Positions 46,595 to 58,746 of a stretch of 64,000 bases of DNA are shown one piece after another. The first letter of the stretch is position 1. Each line of letters begins with the position of its first letter. The stretch comes from Silene latifolia (taxonomy: Eukaryota > Streptophyta > Magnoliopsida > Caryophyllales > Caryophyllaceae), in the NCBI RefSeq assembly GCF_048544455.1, contig NC_133530.1, positions 18,777,748-18,841,747 on the forward strand, given 5' to 3'. The position numbers and the translations under genes were made by a program. The notes beneath the pieces are model-generated. The model searched no databases. It saw only the letters and a program-made list of their open reading frames with translations, and had not been told where the DNA came from.

Positions 46595-49500
46595 TTAAAG
46601 GTGGCCGTTCGTATGTTGGCACCGTTGCTTCAATTGGCGGGGATCGCCGGACCCATAGACTAGGTGGAATGGGCTGTACCCCGTTGCTTCTTTCTCCGTG
46701 GTTCGCAGGGACCACAGGACGCCGGGTAGTTCATCGGCCCATCTTCCCTTTAGGTCTTCAACTGTCTTCCTCAAACCGTTGAGGATTGTTTTATTGGCTG
46801 CCTCCGCCTGTCCGTTGCTCTGTGGGTGACAGACGGAGGAGTATGCAAATTTGATACCAAGTTCCTCCAGCCAGCTCATTATTGTGTCGCTCCAAAACTC
46901 TCGGCCGTGGTCGAATACCATGACCTGGGGTAACCCAAAACGAGTTATGACATTTTCCCAGATTACCTTTCTTACGGCCGCCGTCGTCTTCGCAGTATCG
47001 CTACGCCTTCAACCCATTTGGTGAAGTAGTCAACGGCGACAATCAAGAACTTTCTTCCGCCGGATGCCGTTGGAAATGGCCCTAGGAGATCCATCCCCAT
47101 CGTGCAAAAGGAAGGGGACTAAGTACCGGCCTGCAGTCTCGGGATGGCACATGTATCACCGGAGCATGCATTTGACAGTTGTTGCACTTTTTGGTTTTGG
47201 CTCGGAATCCGCAAGCATGGTGGGCGAAGTAGCCGGCTCGGAGAGCTTTGTGGGCTAGTGTTCTTGCCCCCATGTGATGGCCGCAGATGCCTTCGTGAAT
47301 TTCTCACAAGATAGCTCGCGTCGGTTGGACCGACACACTTCAAGAGTGGCCTTGTCACGGACCTCCTGTATAATTCTCCTTCAAACACCAAGTATCTTGC
47401 TGCGATCCTCTTTATCTTCTGTGAGAGACTGCGGTCCTCCGGTAACTCATTCATCAGTTTGTACTTCATTATCGGAGTCATCCACGTCGTCTCGGCCTCT
47501 ATGTCGCCCACCATGCCGACGGTCTCAGTAATGCTTTTGGCATTCCCGATGTCCACCAAAGACGGTTCGACCGATATTCTTGATGGTTGAACGGCAAGCT
47601 TTGAGAGAGCGTCGGCTCGGTTGTTCTCGCACTGGGAATGCATTGTATCCGGAAGGATTTCAACTTCGAAGTGTCGGCTTTTACCCTTTCCAGGTATCTT
47701 ATCATCCCGTCGTCCCGAGTCTCGTACTCTCCTCTGATTTGATTAGCCACTAAGAGTGAATCTGTTTTCAAAATAATGTGCTCTGCCCCGGCAGCCCTAG
47801 CTAGCTCGACTCCGGTTATCACCGCCTCGTATTCGGACTCGTTGTTTGAGGCCGAGAAGGTAAATTTCAAGGCGTACTCAAACTCGTCCCCGTTTGGGCC
47901 GATGATAAGTATCGGCTCCGAGTTGTTCGTCGTGGAGGACCCGTCGGTGTATACCTCCCATACTCCGGGGTTTTGCTCTTCTTAGTATGTGCACTCGGCC
48001 AGAAATCGCGGTTTTGTCCCTTTATCGAGGGCCTCGGCTTGCATCGAATGCCGGCCAGGATAACTCTATCGCCCATTTGATGAGCCTGCCGGATTGCTCA
48101 AATTTTTCCAATGCTTTCTCCAATGGTTGGTCGGTTAAGACCGTCACGGGATGTGCGTCGAAGTAGGGTTTCAGTTTCCTTGCCGCGACGACTGACAAAG
48201 AAAGGCGTTTTTCAATCGGGTAATTTCTCTCGGCGGGCAACAACGTATGGCCGACAAAGTAGATTGGTCTTTGCTTGTTTGTCCTCTTCTCGACGACATT
48301 GATCGACCGTGGCCGAGGTAATCGCTATGTATAGATATAGCGTCTCCCCCAAAGATCGGTCCGGGACGGGGTTGGGAGAGTCGAAGGTGGGCTTTCGGTT
48401 GCTTGAAAGCCGTGCTCGTTCCTCCCCCCGGTGAAGTCCTTATTCCCCTTCAACACTTTGAAGAATGGGGTGCTCTTGTCGGTTGACCGAGAGATGAAAC
48501 GGGCTAGAGCCTCCATCCTCCCGGTCAGCATCATAACCTCTTTTCGATTCCTCGGCTCCGGCAGATCCAGGATTGCTTGGACTTTGTCTGGATTGGCATC
48601 AATTCCCCTGGCGCTGACAAGTACGCCGAGGAACTTACCTGCCCGGACACCGAAGTTGCATTTCATTGGGTTGAGCTTCATCTTGTATTTTCTTAGTGAA
48701 CAAAATGTCTCGTGTAAATCGGCCAAGTGCTCGCTGTCGGACTTGCTTTTTACAATAGCATCGTCGACGTAAGCCTCAATGTTTCGCCCTTTTTGATTTT
48801 GGAACACTTTGTCCACTAGTCTTGTGTAAGTTGCGCCGGCGTTCTTTTGACCAAACGGCATCATTTTATACATGTATGTGCCGTTAGCAGTGATGAATGC
48901 GCATTTGGGCATGTCTTCCTCGGCCATGAATACCTGATGATACCCTGAGAAGGCGTCCAGCAGGCTCAGGATAGTGTAGCCTGCCGTCGCGTCGATTAGA
49001 CTATCTATCCGAGGCAAGGGATAGCAATCTTTGGGGCACGCTTTATTAAGATTGGTAAAATATACACACATCCTCCACGCCCCCGACGACTTCTTCACCA
49101 TTACAACATTAGCTAACCATTCAGAATAAGTACAGGGCATGATAAAGCCCGCCGCCAGTAATTTATCTACCTCGGCTTTGATGGCCTCATCCTTCTCGGC
49201 TGAGGAGTTCCTCATCCTTTGCTTGACAGGGCGAGCGGTGGGGAGTACGTTCAGCTTGTGAACAATTACCTTCCGGCTCACGCCCGGCATCTCGGCCCGC
49301 CGAGTAGGCGAAGACGTCTTTGTTCTTCTTCGCAGTCAGGAGAGCGGCCCTGGATTTTGGCTCCAGGTTGACACCGATAGTCACGGTGCGCCCTGGGTCA
49401 ATTTCCACCTCCTCGGTCTCGGCCCCCTCGACCATGCCGACAGTTGAATCCATGAAGTCGCCCTCCTGTTGTAAGGATGGGCTCTTCCCCTTTTCTGACT

Positions 49501-49885
49501 TCTTTGCCAGTTTGAGGGATTGCATGTTGCATCCTCTGGCAGATATTTGGATGTTGACCACCTCGTCCTTCTCTTCCTTGGAGACGAGCTTATGCGCTTC
49601 CCCCCGGTCCGAGACATACATCAGTGTCAGGGCCCGGACGGACATCACGGCGTCGGTCTCGCTCAGAGTGACTCGGCCTATGAGAACGTTGTAGGAGGAC
49701 GAGCCGTCAATGACCACGAACTCAGCTAGGACATTCCTGGCCGCGTTCCCCTCGCCGAACATCACTGGCAGTCTGATTGACTCTAGGGGTACCAGGCCGG
49801 CCCCGGAGAAACTGTACAGCAGATTGGTGCAGGGGCTCAAGTCCTCAATCTTCAGGCCGAGCCCCAGAAAGCACTCCCTGAACAT
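46595..49885 (-). pseudogene. Gypsy B pol region (PR, RT, RNase H, IN)
   Basis: The reverse transcriptase is recognised by LPRIDSLIDATAGYTILSLL, the MMPFGQKNAGATYTRL block and the active-site AYVDDAIVKS. RNase H is recognised by NNESEYEAVITGVELARAAG, and the integrase core by FDHGREFWSDTIM and HPQSNGQAEAANK. The protease is at the N-terminal side (VVIDGSSSYNVLIGR). Fossil; broken. Confidence 0.85.
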
Positions 49886-49899
49886 AATGTTCGTGTAGG

Positions 49900-51750
49900 C
49901 GCTGTGTCAATCGTGCACCTCTTGACCAGGTGGTTGGATATGTCCAAGTGGACTACAAGTGGGTCGCTGTGAGGGGCGATGACTCCCTCGTAGTCCTTCT
50001 TCCCAATAGTTATATCGGGGATGTTGGAAGCGGTGGCCGCTGTTTTGGGCACAAAGTTGATGGCCTGATACAGCTCGTTCAAGTGCCTTTTGTGCCCATG
50101 AGCGGACCCCGTTTCGTTGCCCCGATGACAACATTGATTACTCCTATCCGTTCGAAGACGGATTTTTTATTCGAGCCGCCGGCATCAGTCTTTTGGCCTT
50201 TGGCGACATATTTGCCGAGGCTCCCCTTCCGGATCAGCTCTTCGATGGCATTCTTAAGATGCCGGCAATCGTCAGTTAAGTGGCCGGTGTGGCCATGGTA
50301 CTCACAGTACTGGCTTGTGTCACTGTCACTCCTCGGCCTGGGAGGCCTTTCCCACTTCTGACCCTCGTTCTTGCTCAGGGCGAAGACCTCAGCGGCAGAT
50401 ACGACCAAGGGGGTGTGGCCATTGAAGCGTTTCTGGTAGTTCGGTCCTAAACTCCCCCCGGCGCCCGCCGAGTCCTGTTCCCTGGCGGATCTGCCAGACC
50501 GTGACCTATTATTGTCACGGCGTCTTCCATCCGGGTTGTCCTCCCGGCGGCTCTTACTCTCTGAGTGCTCGGCCTCGCTGGGGCCCGCCCAGGTTTTGTG
50601 GTAGTCCTCCACTTTGATGGCTTGATCGGCCATCTTCCTGGCGGACTCCAGGTTCAGGCCGCCGCACTTGATGAGCTCATTTTTTAGGTCCCCTTTTGGG
50701 AGGCCTTTCATCAGTGCGAAGGCCGCCAGTTCGCTGTTCAGCTCGCGAATCTGCTAAACCTTGGCGTCGAACCTCTTTACATAGCTTCGGAGAGACTCGC
50801 CTCCCTCCTGCTTGATAGTCAGGAGGTCCGATGTCTCTACGGCCCTCCTCTTGTTGCAAGAATACTGGGCTAGGAATGTGTCCTTTAGGTCGGCGTAACA
50901 GTATACCGACCCGTCGGGTAGCCCCTTGTACCAACTTTGTGCCATCCCATGCAGTGTCGTTGGGAAGACTCGGCACCAAACCTCATCGGGTTGCTCCCAT
51001 ACCGACATGTGAGACTCGTAAGCCTCGACGTGGTCGGTTGGGTCGCCTTCTCCTTTGTATGCTATGGGTGGAAACTTCAGCTTAGTCGGCACCGGGGTAT
51101 CTAGGACGTAGGTCTTTGAGGGGTGCCCGACCACGTGTCGAACGACACGCGGCGATCGGCTCCTCGCATCCCTAGTCCGGCTCCTCTCCCCGTGGCGGGA
51201 AGGGCTTTTTCTCCGACTCTGGTGAGTCGGGCTTCTTCCCCGACTCTGGTGAGTCGGACTTCTTCTCCGACTCTGGTAAGTCGGACTTCTTCTCCGACTC
51301 TGGTAAGTCGGACTTCTTCCACTTCGTTGGGGAATGCCTCGTCGGTCTTTGCGGCGGCGCCCGTCCTCCCGTGAGTGCGGGAAGGACTCAGTCCGCCACT
51401 AGCGCTCGGGCTCCCTGCGTCTTGACAGGCCACTTCTTCCAAAGTGCTCGTTCAAATCTCTTGGGGTCACATTTCAGGCCCTGGTCTCTGGGACGGGTTC
51501 CGTCGCTCTTGTCGGTGTGGAGTGTGAGCGGCGTACTACTAATTAGGTCCAGGAGTTGCTTGATTTTCTTTGCATCAACCACGTGTCCCATGATGGTGAC
51601 CGCTTTCGGCGGGCGTGCATATCTGGTATTATTGGCATCCGTACTCCGGTTGAATTACCCGGCGGTGGAGGGTGCGCAACTCAGAATTGTGGACAGTATC
51701 CTCATGGTAGAATTCGGTTTCGTCAGTCACGTATACCTCTTGTTGTTTTG
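49900..51750 (-). pseudogene. Gypsy B gag region
   Basis: Retrotransposon gag with HMSVWEQPDEVWCRVFPTTL, WYKGLPDGSV, TIKQEGGESLRSYVKRFDAK, and a nucleocapsid-side CEYHGHTGHLTDDCRHL. It is similar to the gag of remnant A at 1030-2935. Fossil; broken. Confidence 0.85.
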
Positions 51751-51843
51751 ACATCTTCTTAGCTTTTCGGGTGGGTTTTTGTTTTTTGTTTGGGAATGAA
51801 TGTGACTAGCTTCTAGTATCCTTCCCCACAGGACAGCGCCAAT

Positions 51844-52376
51844 TGTTCGGGTGTAATTCGGAGCGAGTTATTTGTTACCACCGTGCTTGTAGAATAGCGT
51901 CTTTGGTTGGCTTCTCCTTTCGGTCTCTGAAACGGTGAACAAGCGAGGCTCGGCTTTGGACCGAGCGAACTCACTCCGACGCTCAAGTCGGTAACTTAGA
52001 GAGGTAAGTTGTTGTTACTTGGCAAAGTACGTATTGTAGAGAGATAAGGAAGATATTACCAGATGAATAGTGATTCTTAGGTTAAATTGTGGATCACCTC
52101 CTCAATGAGAGTTGAGGAGTATTTATAGACTTTCACCTTTTGTCACGTGGTGGCCAAGTGGCTAGCGGTGGAAAGACTTATACGCCTCGGCCGAGGGACC
52201 CGTGGCGGTCGGCGGGCCCCTGTTGACTCGCCGAGGGGTCTTGGATATGAGTTCGCGGATGTGTGCCCGGTTGGCTAGTTGCCCGGCCGTCACCCAAGAG
52301 ACAGCCGACAGCTGCGTCCGTTAGGGTTTGTCTAAATTTGTTGACTTCTTTGTGGATATCTTTGACCTTGCTCAAT
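51844..52376 (-). repeat. 5' LTR of Gypsy B
   Basis: Aligns with 41470-42028. It ends against the inverted segment at 52377. It shows more small length differences than the other two LTRs, many in short homopolymers. Confidence 0.75.
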
Positions 52377-53026
52377 AGTTATACGCTCAACATACATCGG
52401 AGCCCATACCACGGCATAGACTACGCTAGGGGCAAATTGATGGGGCATATTCTGCACCCTCTGACCGAGTCAACATATTGAGCAAGGTCAAAGATATCCA
52501 CAGCAAGTCAACAGCTTAGATAGCCTAACGGACGCAGCCTGTCGGCCTGTCTCTTGGGTGACGGCCGGGGCAACTAGCCAGCCGGGGCACACATCCGCGA
52601 ACTCATATCCAAGACCCCTCGGCGGCGAGTCAACAGCGCCCGCCGACCTGCTACGGGTCCCTCGGCCGAGGGCAGATAAGTCTTTCCACCTGCTAGCCAC
52701 TTGGCCACTTGGCCACTACGTGACAAAAGGTGAAAGTCTATAAATACTCCTCAACTCTCATTGAGGAGGTGATCACAATTTAACCTAAGAATCACTATTC
52801 ATCTGGTAATATCTTCCTTATCTCTCTACAATACATACTTCGCCAAGTAACAACAACTTACCTCTCTAAGTTACTGACTTGAGCGTCGGAGTGAGTTCGC
52901 TCGGTCCAAAGCCGAGCCCTCAGTTTGTTCACTGTTTCAGGAGACCGAAAGGAGAAGCCAACCAAAGACGTCATTCTACAAGCACGGGTGGTAACAAAAA
53001 ACTGCTCTGGAATTACACCCGGAACA
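52377..53026 (+). mobile_element. Inverted Gypsy B 3' end (internal tail, polypurine tract, third LTR)
   Basis: 52377-52437 is the reverse complement of the internal end next to the 3' LTR (42029-42091). It is followed by a complete LTR on the plus strand (52438-53026, starting TGATGGGGC and ending CCGGAACA). ATAAC follows at 53027-53031 and also precedes the outer LTR at 41465-41469, so the whole 41470-53026 block may be one insertion with outward inverted LTRs. Confidence 0.8.
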
Positions 53027-53031
53027 ATAAC

Positions 53032-54013
53032 AATGTAGGAAACAACGCGAAACATATGTATCCACATGCGTAATGTACAAATATAGGTCGCTTTCTTTTA
53101 TTCTGTACCATAGATTGAAACTATACTGAATTTGACATACTCGAAAGAAACTCAAATCTGAATACATCTGAAAGATACTAACTAAACTGATCAACCCGAA
53201 AAAAGAAAGGGAAACAATAAATGAAATTGGAGGGAGTATTAAAAATTGGTGTATTAGAGAGGAAATGGAGAAGATCCACATTTACCCTAAGTTTCAAGCT
53301 TTATTCCTTCCCTTTACAAGTTTAGATTAAACCAAATAATTTTAAGTAAGAATGAATTTGGAACACCATATCTCTATGATAACATACTCCATTCTACTCT
53401 ATTCCATTATCCGGAAACAAACGAGACGGAGTATAACAATCGGATCTTCGCTTTTGCTTCTTTTCTAGAGCGGGAGAAAAAAAGACTTGGAGAGAAATCG
53501 ATGGGCAACAAAAAAATAGTAAGTGACAAATTCCTTGAACAATGATCGTTATAGAAGGCCAGCTAAACGGTTTGAAAATGTAGTATTTTTTATAGATGCT
53601 AGCTCTGAAATAATACGGAGTATATGTGTAAATGTCATGGGTAAGTTTCTCGTAAAATAAATTGTGATAAAATATTTTAAAATCATTAATTAATAGAGCA
53701 CTTTGATGCACTTAGTGAAGGTTATTTTTTTTTAAACATAGTGAATTGGCGGTTTTACAATAACTTTTGTATAAAACAGTTTTATAGAAGAATGAATGTG
53801 GCCATCTTTTCATAGTGCAAAGCAAAGTTAGATACCCCGTTGGATTAAAGCCTCGTTATTTTGGACTGACATTCAAACGAGGACTAAAACAACACACAAT
53901 TCAAATATGCTAATATGATTTATACTCAATATATAGCTATTTATATACTCCGTATCTTTTAACGTCAATGACACTTCTCTTTATTTTCGTAGAATTGATA
54001 AACTTGGTGATTA
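53032..54013. other. Intergenic spacer
   Basis: A/T-rich, no gene recognised. Isolated Stowaway-like half ends (ggagggagtatt at about 53229, gacggagtat at about 53425) have no partners. Confidence 0.4.
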
Positions 54014-54355
54014 TCGAGTATAATATAAGGTCATTTTAATTGCACCGAGCCATGTCAACCCTTTGTAAACCCTGCCCTTTTGGCTGATGTGTTAGATAGT
54101 TTTCAAAATAGTCGAAGACATTATCAATTTTGAGCGACAATGTTAATGGGTGATATACTTCACATGTGACAGTTGTGTAAATAGAAGCATATATAAGTAC
54201 AGTTCAAAATACGTAACACATGGACTTTGTATGTTACTAATACTGTTTGAATAAAACATGCGCTCATTTTACATGACGCCTCTAATCGGTTTACATTTTC
54301 GCAAAAAAATAAAATGTTGGAAGCCGCGTGCGAAGCCGCGGCTCATTTCAACTAG
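54014..54355 (+). mobile_element. Small non-autonomous Helitron (342 bp)
   Basis: Starts A|TCGAGTATAATATAAGG. It ends with a GC-rich hairpin (AGCCGCG-8 nt-CGCGGCT, 54322-54343), then 8 nt and CTAG|T at 54352-54355. The 3' end is convincing; the 5' end is less certain. It lies 26 bp upstream of the start of the third B3 gene. Confidence 0.6.
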
Positions 54356-55094
54356 TTTGTAAAACTAAGGGAATCTTTTTCATGGATGTTGATGTTCTTC
54401 CTAATAACTTTCCAAGCTTCTTCAAGATAATTCTTGAGCCTTGACACGACCTTTGTAAATTGGTACTACATTTCACATTTCTATCCCTATCCCTATTCGT
54501 TTTCGTTACTTCTGGTGACCAATTGTGTAAATATGATGTCTTTTCATCTTCATTCTTCAGTTTTGTTTTCGGCATCCTTAATTGTATTAGGGAATCCCGA
54601 AGAAGTTTATGACAGACCATGGGAAGGATCTCTTGGGTGTTGTAAGCCTCAAAATTCCAACTGGTAAGACGTGGAAGGTCGAGTTACTGAAAGAAAATGG
54701 CAGGGCATGGTTTGGTCATGGTTGGTCTAAAGTTGTGAACTTTTGTTCAATATGTCATGGTCATTTCTTGATGTTTACATATGGAGAAAAATCTCATTTC
54801 AATGTGTATATCTTCGACATGACCGCCTGCGAGATTGAGTACCCTCTTGGTCGTTGTGAAACCAGGGAAGTCCGGAAGAGAGTGAGCGACAGTAAGACAA
54901 AGATGAACTCTAGTGCACCTATTTCTTCAGCACAAGGTGCATTTTTATGTTTTCTTTTCATCTGTTCTGATGTTACTCAGGCTTTTATATTACCATGTGT
55001 AATTGCAGAAATTCGACTTGTGAATATGGGTATGACACTTCATTTAAAGTCGAAATGGCCAATTTCATCATTTGACACTGTCATATCAGTTTTT

Positions 55095-55240
55095 TTTCTT
55101 TTCTGTTTGTTGGATAAATCAAATGTGTAAAATTTTTTCTTTGGTGCAGAAAAACGGATGGGTGACCCTGTCATTTTAGTATTTTTTTTTCCGTTTGTTG
55201 GATGAATCAAATGTGTAAAGTTTTTTCTTTGATGCAGCAA
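55095..55240 (+). repeat. Tandem duplication covering the exon-3 acceptor of B3 copy 3
   Basis: GTTTGTTGGAT-A/G-AATCAAATGTGTAAA followed by TTTTTTCTTT and a GCAG acceptor occurs twice, about 90 bp apart (acceptors near 55150 and 55237). Only the second leads into the conserved exon in frame. Confidence 0.75.
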
Positions 55241-55599
55241 AAGGGATGGGTGCTTTGGTGAGACAATACATAAGTAAGTTTGGTACTCTCACTCAAATAC
55301 AGGTCAAGAAGATTAATTCCCATCAATTTGATATTCCGTCTTTCACAGTCGTAATGCGACCATCTTATGTGACTGATCTCTTTTGTTTGGTAAGTACTCA
55401 ACTTATATTTACAAACCCAAATTGTATGTTTAAGACTTTAGGTTATTGCCTCTCCCATGGCTAGATTTAGGCTTTCAAACTCAAGTCGGTTATTCGTGTT
55501 AAGCTGATTCACTAATGCAATCCTTTCTTAGAGCAGCATTCATGAAATAGTAATAAAACCTTCATAGAAATTTCTGCAGAGGGTTGTTTGAAACTTATA

Positions 55600-55687
55600 C
55601 TCCCTCCTATTCAGCCTTATGTTCCCCTTTCATTATAATACACACGTATATTAGAGAAAGGGGAACATTAGGCTGAACAGGAGGGAG
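55600..55687. mobile_element. Stowaway-like MITE (88 bp) in B3 copy 3 intron 3
   Basis: Nearly a perfect hairpin, from CTCCCTCCTATTCAGCC to its complement GGCTGAACAGGAGGGAG, flanked by TA. Confidence 0.85.
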
Positions 55688-56203
55688 TATAACTTAAATT
55701 ATCCAATGTACTTCGTATGTGTCAGACACAAGTGCATGTCCAAGTCCAGTTATGGCTAATTTGCATACAGAGTTGTGTTTCAACCCCAGAGTCATGTCGA
55801 TGCACAATACACAACCAAAGTGAGGAGTCGAAGTAAATAGAGTAAACTACTGCAAATTTCATTTCTCTAGCTTAATTTTTATTGATTTGTACCACAGAAT
55901 GTACCGTTAGCATTTGGTAGCGAGCACACAAGTATTAAACCAGGAAGTTACACACTCGTGAATCCAAGTGGTGGTACATGGTCTGTGAGATGTATTGGCA
56001 CATCGACGTATAAGAAGTTCTATAGGGGATGGAAACAGTTTGCACTGGACAACAATTTACGAGTAGGTGATGTCTGTGTTTTTGAATTGATTAAGGTTAC
56101 CAAACATCTGATAAAAGTCGAAATAATCCGATGTTCATCTGATACTGCTGATGTTGCTAGTCCGAGTAGTTCCATGAAATCTGAAGACGTGACAGAAGAT
56201 TGA

Positions 56204-56420
56204 GATTATTTCAACTGAAGATTAAACTTTCAAATAATGTGATGTTTCTGTCACAGTGCTCAATGTAGCTACTTGCTTAAATGGACCCATAAATGTAATT
56301 TAACCAATAGGAAAATAGTGATCCTATTAATAAAGTTTTAATTGTTTTTTTCTGGGAAATTTGGAAATTAAATAAATAAATAGAGTATATTAAGTGAGCC
56401 CAATTAAGCTAGTAATAAGT
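56204..56420. other. 3' flank of B3 copy 3
   Basis: Likely 3' UTR with AATAAAG at about 56329; nothing else seen up to the Copia target duplication. Confidence 0.4.
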
Positions 56421-57219
56421 TGTTGGGAAATTTACGCCAAATTACCCACACGCAATGGAAGCACAATCGACAATATAAAACCAAAAGTAGTAACTGTAAA
56501 CAACAATAAGACGAGACAGAAATATAGGGTAAATACCCAGGACAAAACCCTCCAAATCCGGAGGTAAAACCCACAGCCAATCGAGCAATCCACTATAATA
56601 ATAGTACCAGTACAATCCATCGTTCCGAATAATACACCAATTCGGAACCACAATAATTTAGGAAAAAACCAAATCTAAACCCTAGAACAATTGACAAATT
56701 CCACCAACTGACTAGTAAGATGGTCTAGATTAAACCTCCTAAATAATGTGTAAATCCGTATACAAGACCGTATACAAAGAACTATACTGACCTCGATTAA
56801 CTGAAAACGAGATAAGAATATCGACCACAAAATCACCTTGCTCCTGCCACCCAGCCACACACTAACCCAAGACAATCACCGTCTTGTATCAAACCGTGTG
56901 TAAGAAGACCCAAGAAAACAGACCCGTTTCTTGTTAGAAGATGTGGCACCAATTTGAGCTCACGCTCAAATCAACCTGCAAGTTTGCCTTTTTTTTTGTG
57001 ATTTGTGTGTTGTGCTTGTTGTGTTCTCTGCCTTTTTTTCAAGATAAAAGGAGGAACTCCTTTTATATCCAACAACCAGCCAAATGATTTGGCTTCTAAC
57101 CTACACCACGTGGGGACCAAGCCCACTAAACAAGCAAAGCAAACCTTATGTTTTATTTCATAAGACGAAGTTCTAAAGAGAACTTTTGGGCTAGACACAT
57201 ATTGGGTTACGACCCAACA
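56421..57219 (-). repeat. 3' LTR of the Copia element
   Basis: 799 bp; TGTTGG...CCAACA ends. Confidence 0.92.
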
Positions 57220-57362
57220 AATCTCCCCCTCCAGCCCAAGGGTAACCGAGGAATCAACCATTGACCTACCGTACTTACCAGCTGCACACCCGAGTTAGTA
57301 TCCTCTCTCTAACTCACAACCACGGCCAATGCACCGTGTACAGCCGTACCAAGTTAGTAGCA

Positions 57363-58702
57363 TCACTTGAATTTGGAGAGGAGACTCTCCCCCTCACTCT
57401 TACCACCCTTGCCCCCGTCTGCAACCTGGAAACTAACATGTCGACGCCTTTCGTTTTTCCAGCCAACATGTGAGCTCTTCAGACGGTATAACCCACGATG
57501 CAACTCCCCCTTCATAAGGACCATTGAACCCTTAGTCACCTTCACCACTCCCCCATGAGCTTTGAACCCATAACCTTGAGAGTCTAATTGACTAAGTGAA
57601 ATTAGATTCCGTCTCAACTTTGGAGCATAAGCAACCCGATCCAAAGTGTTCACCAACCCATTAGAAGTCTTGAATTTCACCACCCCAATACCCATGACAT
57701 CCACCGTTGAATTATCCTCCAAACTCAACTTCTTAGTCACACCCAATTGGATCTCTTCAAAACATTCTTTCCGGAAGCAAACATGATTGACACTACCAGA
57801 ATCTAAAATCCATTCCTCCTCAGAAGAAGCATCGTGCCCATTTGAGACCGCAAGTAATTCATCACCATCGGTTAAGAAGCAGCTACTACTCCCTTCACTT
57901 CCTTCACCGACAACCAAGTTGGTGTCACCCTTGCCTTTCCCACTTTTATTAGGACAAAACTTCCTAATATGCCCAAGTTCACTACACTTGTAACATTTCA
58001 CATCCTTGCTTGTAGAAGCATTCCTGGACTGAGACCGGCCATGCTTTGACCCATCACCCCTGTTTAATGATCGACCTCTCCCACCATGAGCAACGGCAGC
58101 CGTATCTCCGCTGCCACTTTGCACCCCAGCCTTGTCCTTCTTCCTCGCATCAAAAGACAATAGAGCTGCTTGCGCTTGATCCATAGTAATGGTATCCTTC
58201 CCGCACAAGATAGTATCCACATAATTTTCATATGTATCCGGGAGAGAGTTAAGAAGTAACAATGCTTTGTCTTCCTCCTCCAACTTTACCTCGATTTTAT
58301 TCAACTCATCTAAGAGTCCATTAAACATATTCATATGCCCAATGAGATTTCCATCCTCAACCGATACATCCGCCGCTTCAAAAGCAACTTATTGGTCAAG
58401 CTTTTAGCCATATACAGCTTTTCCAATTTTTTCCATATCGCCGATGGAGAGTCTTCATCAAGAACGCAATTAATGACTGAATCTGAAATACACAGCCTGA
58501 TGGTACTAGCACACTTAGTACACATCTCTTCCCAGTCATCATCACTCATCTTTTCCGGTTTACCACTGACCCCCTTCAAGGCTCTAGCCAAGCCAAGATG
58601 AACCAGAAGGTCTTTCATCCTCCTTTGCCAGAGGGTGAAGCTACTTTTTCCGTCAAACTTCGGTACACCAAACTGAGACCCCATATTTGACGTCATTGTC
58701 AA
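57363..58702 (-). pseudogene. Copia gag with zinc knuckle and protease start
   Basis: Begins MTMTSNMGSQFGVPKFDGKS. It contains the UBN2-type gag core (FTLWQRRMKDLLVHLG, LLLNSLPDTYENYVDTIL), a zinc knuckle CYKCSELGHIRKFC, and the protease-like start ILDSGSVNHVC. Fossil. Confidence 0.85.
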
Positions 58703-58746
58703 TTAAACTTCCACCTGGACCGAGCCCAAGTGGCTCTGATACCACT

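Larger units (their letters stand above)
41470..52376 (-). mobile_element. Ty3/Gypsy element B, Tat/Retand-like, with antisense ORF
   Basis: Minus-strand LTR-element fossil. Parts in its own order: 5' LTR (51844-52376), primer site with TGGCGC, gag (about 49900-51750), protease (about 49190-49885), reverse transcriptase (about 48325-49290), RNase H (about 47500-47990), integrase (about 46590-47300), a 79-bp minisatellite, an antisense ORF (42699-45173), polypurine tract, and 3' LTR (41470-42028). The antisense ORF between integrase and 3' LTR is typical of Tat-lineage elements such as Retand. The copy is broken, with roughly ten or more frame breaks. LTR divergence of about 1.5% suggests an insertion within about the last million years. 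Confidence 0.88.
54382..56203 (+). pseudogene. REM-type B3 gene, copy 3 (stop in exon 1)
   Basis: Third paralog, with exons matching the others: 54382-54462 (81 nt as in copies 1 and 2), 54591-54936, 55238-55389 and 55898-56203, same phases. Exon 1 reads MDVDVLPNNFPSFFKIILEP, then TGA (54442-54444) where the others have Arg. The rest is open and conserved: GRAWFGHGWSKVVNFCSICH, YIFDMTACEIEYP and a second B3 (IPSFTVVMRPSYV to HLIKVEII). Intron 1 has shrunk to about 130 bp. Initiation at 54609 (MTDHGKD) would give a protein lacking the start of the first B3, so a shortened but expressed gene is possible. No ubiquitin gene follows. Confidence 0.75.

Noticed and set aside
53395-53445. Tiny MITE with TACTCC/GGAGTA ends
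   Set aside because: Only six matching bases at each end and no interior pairing.
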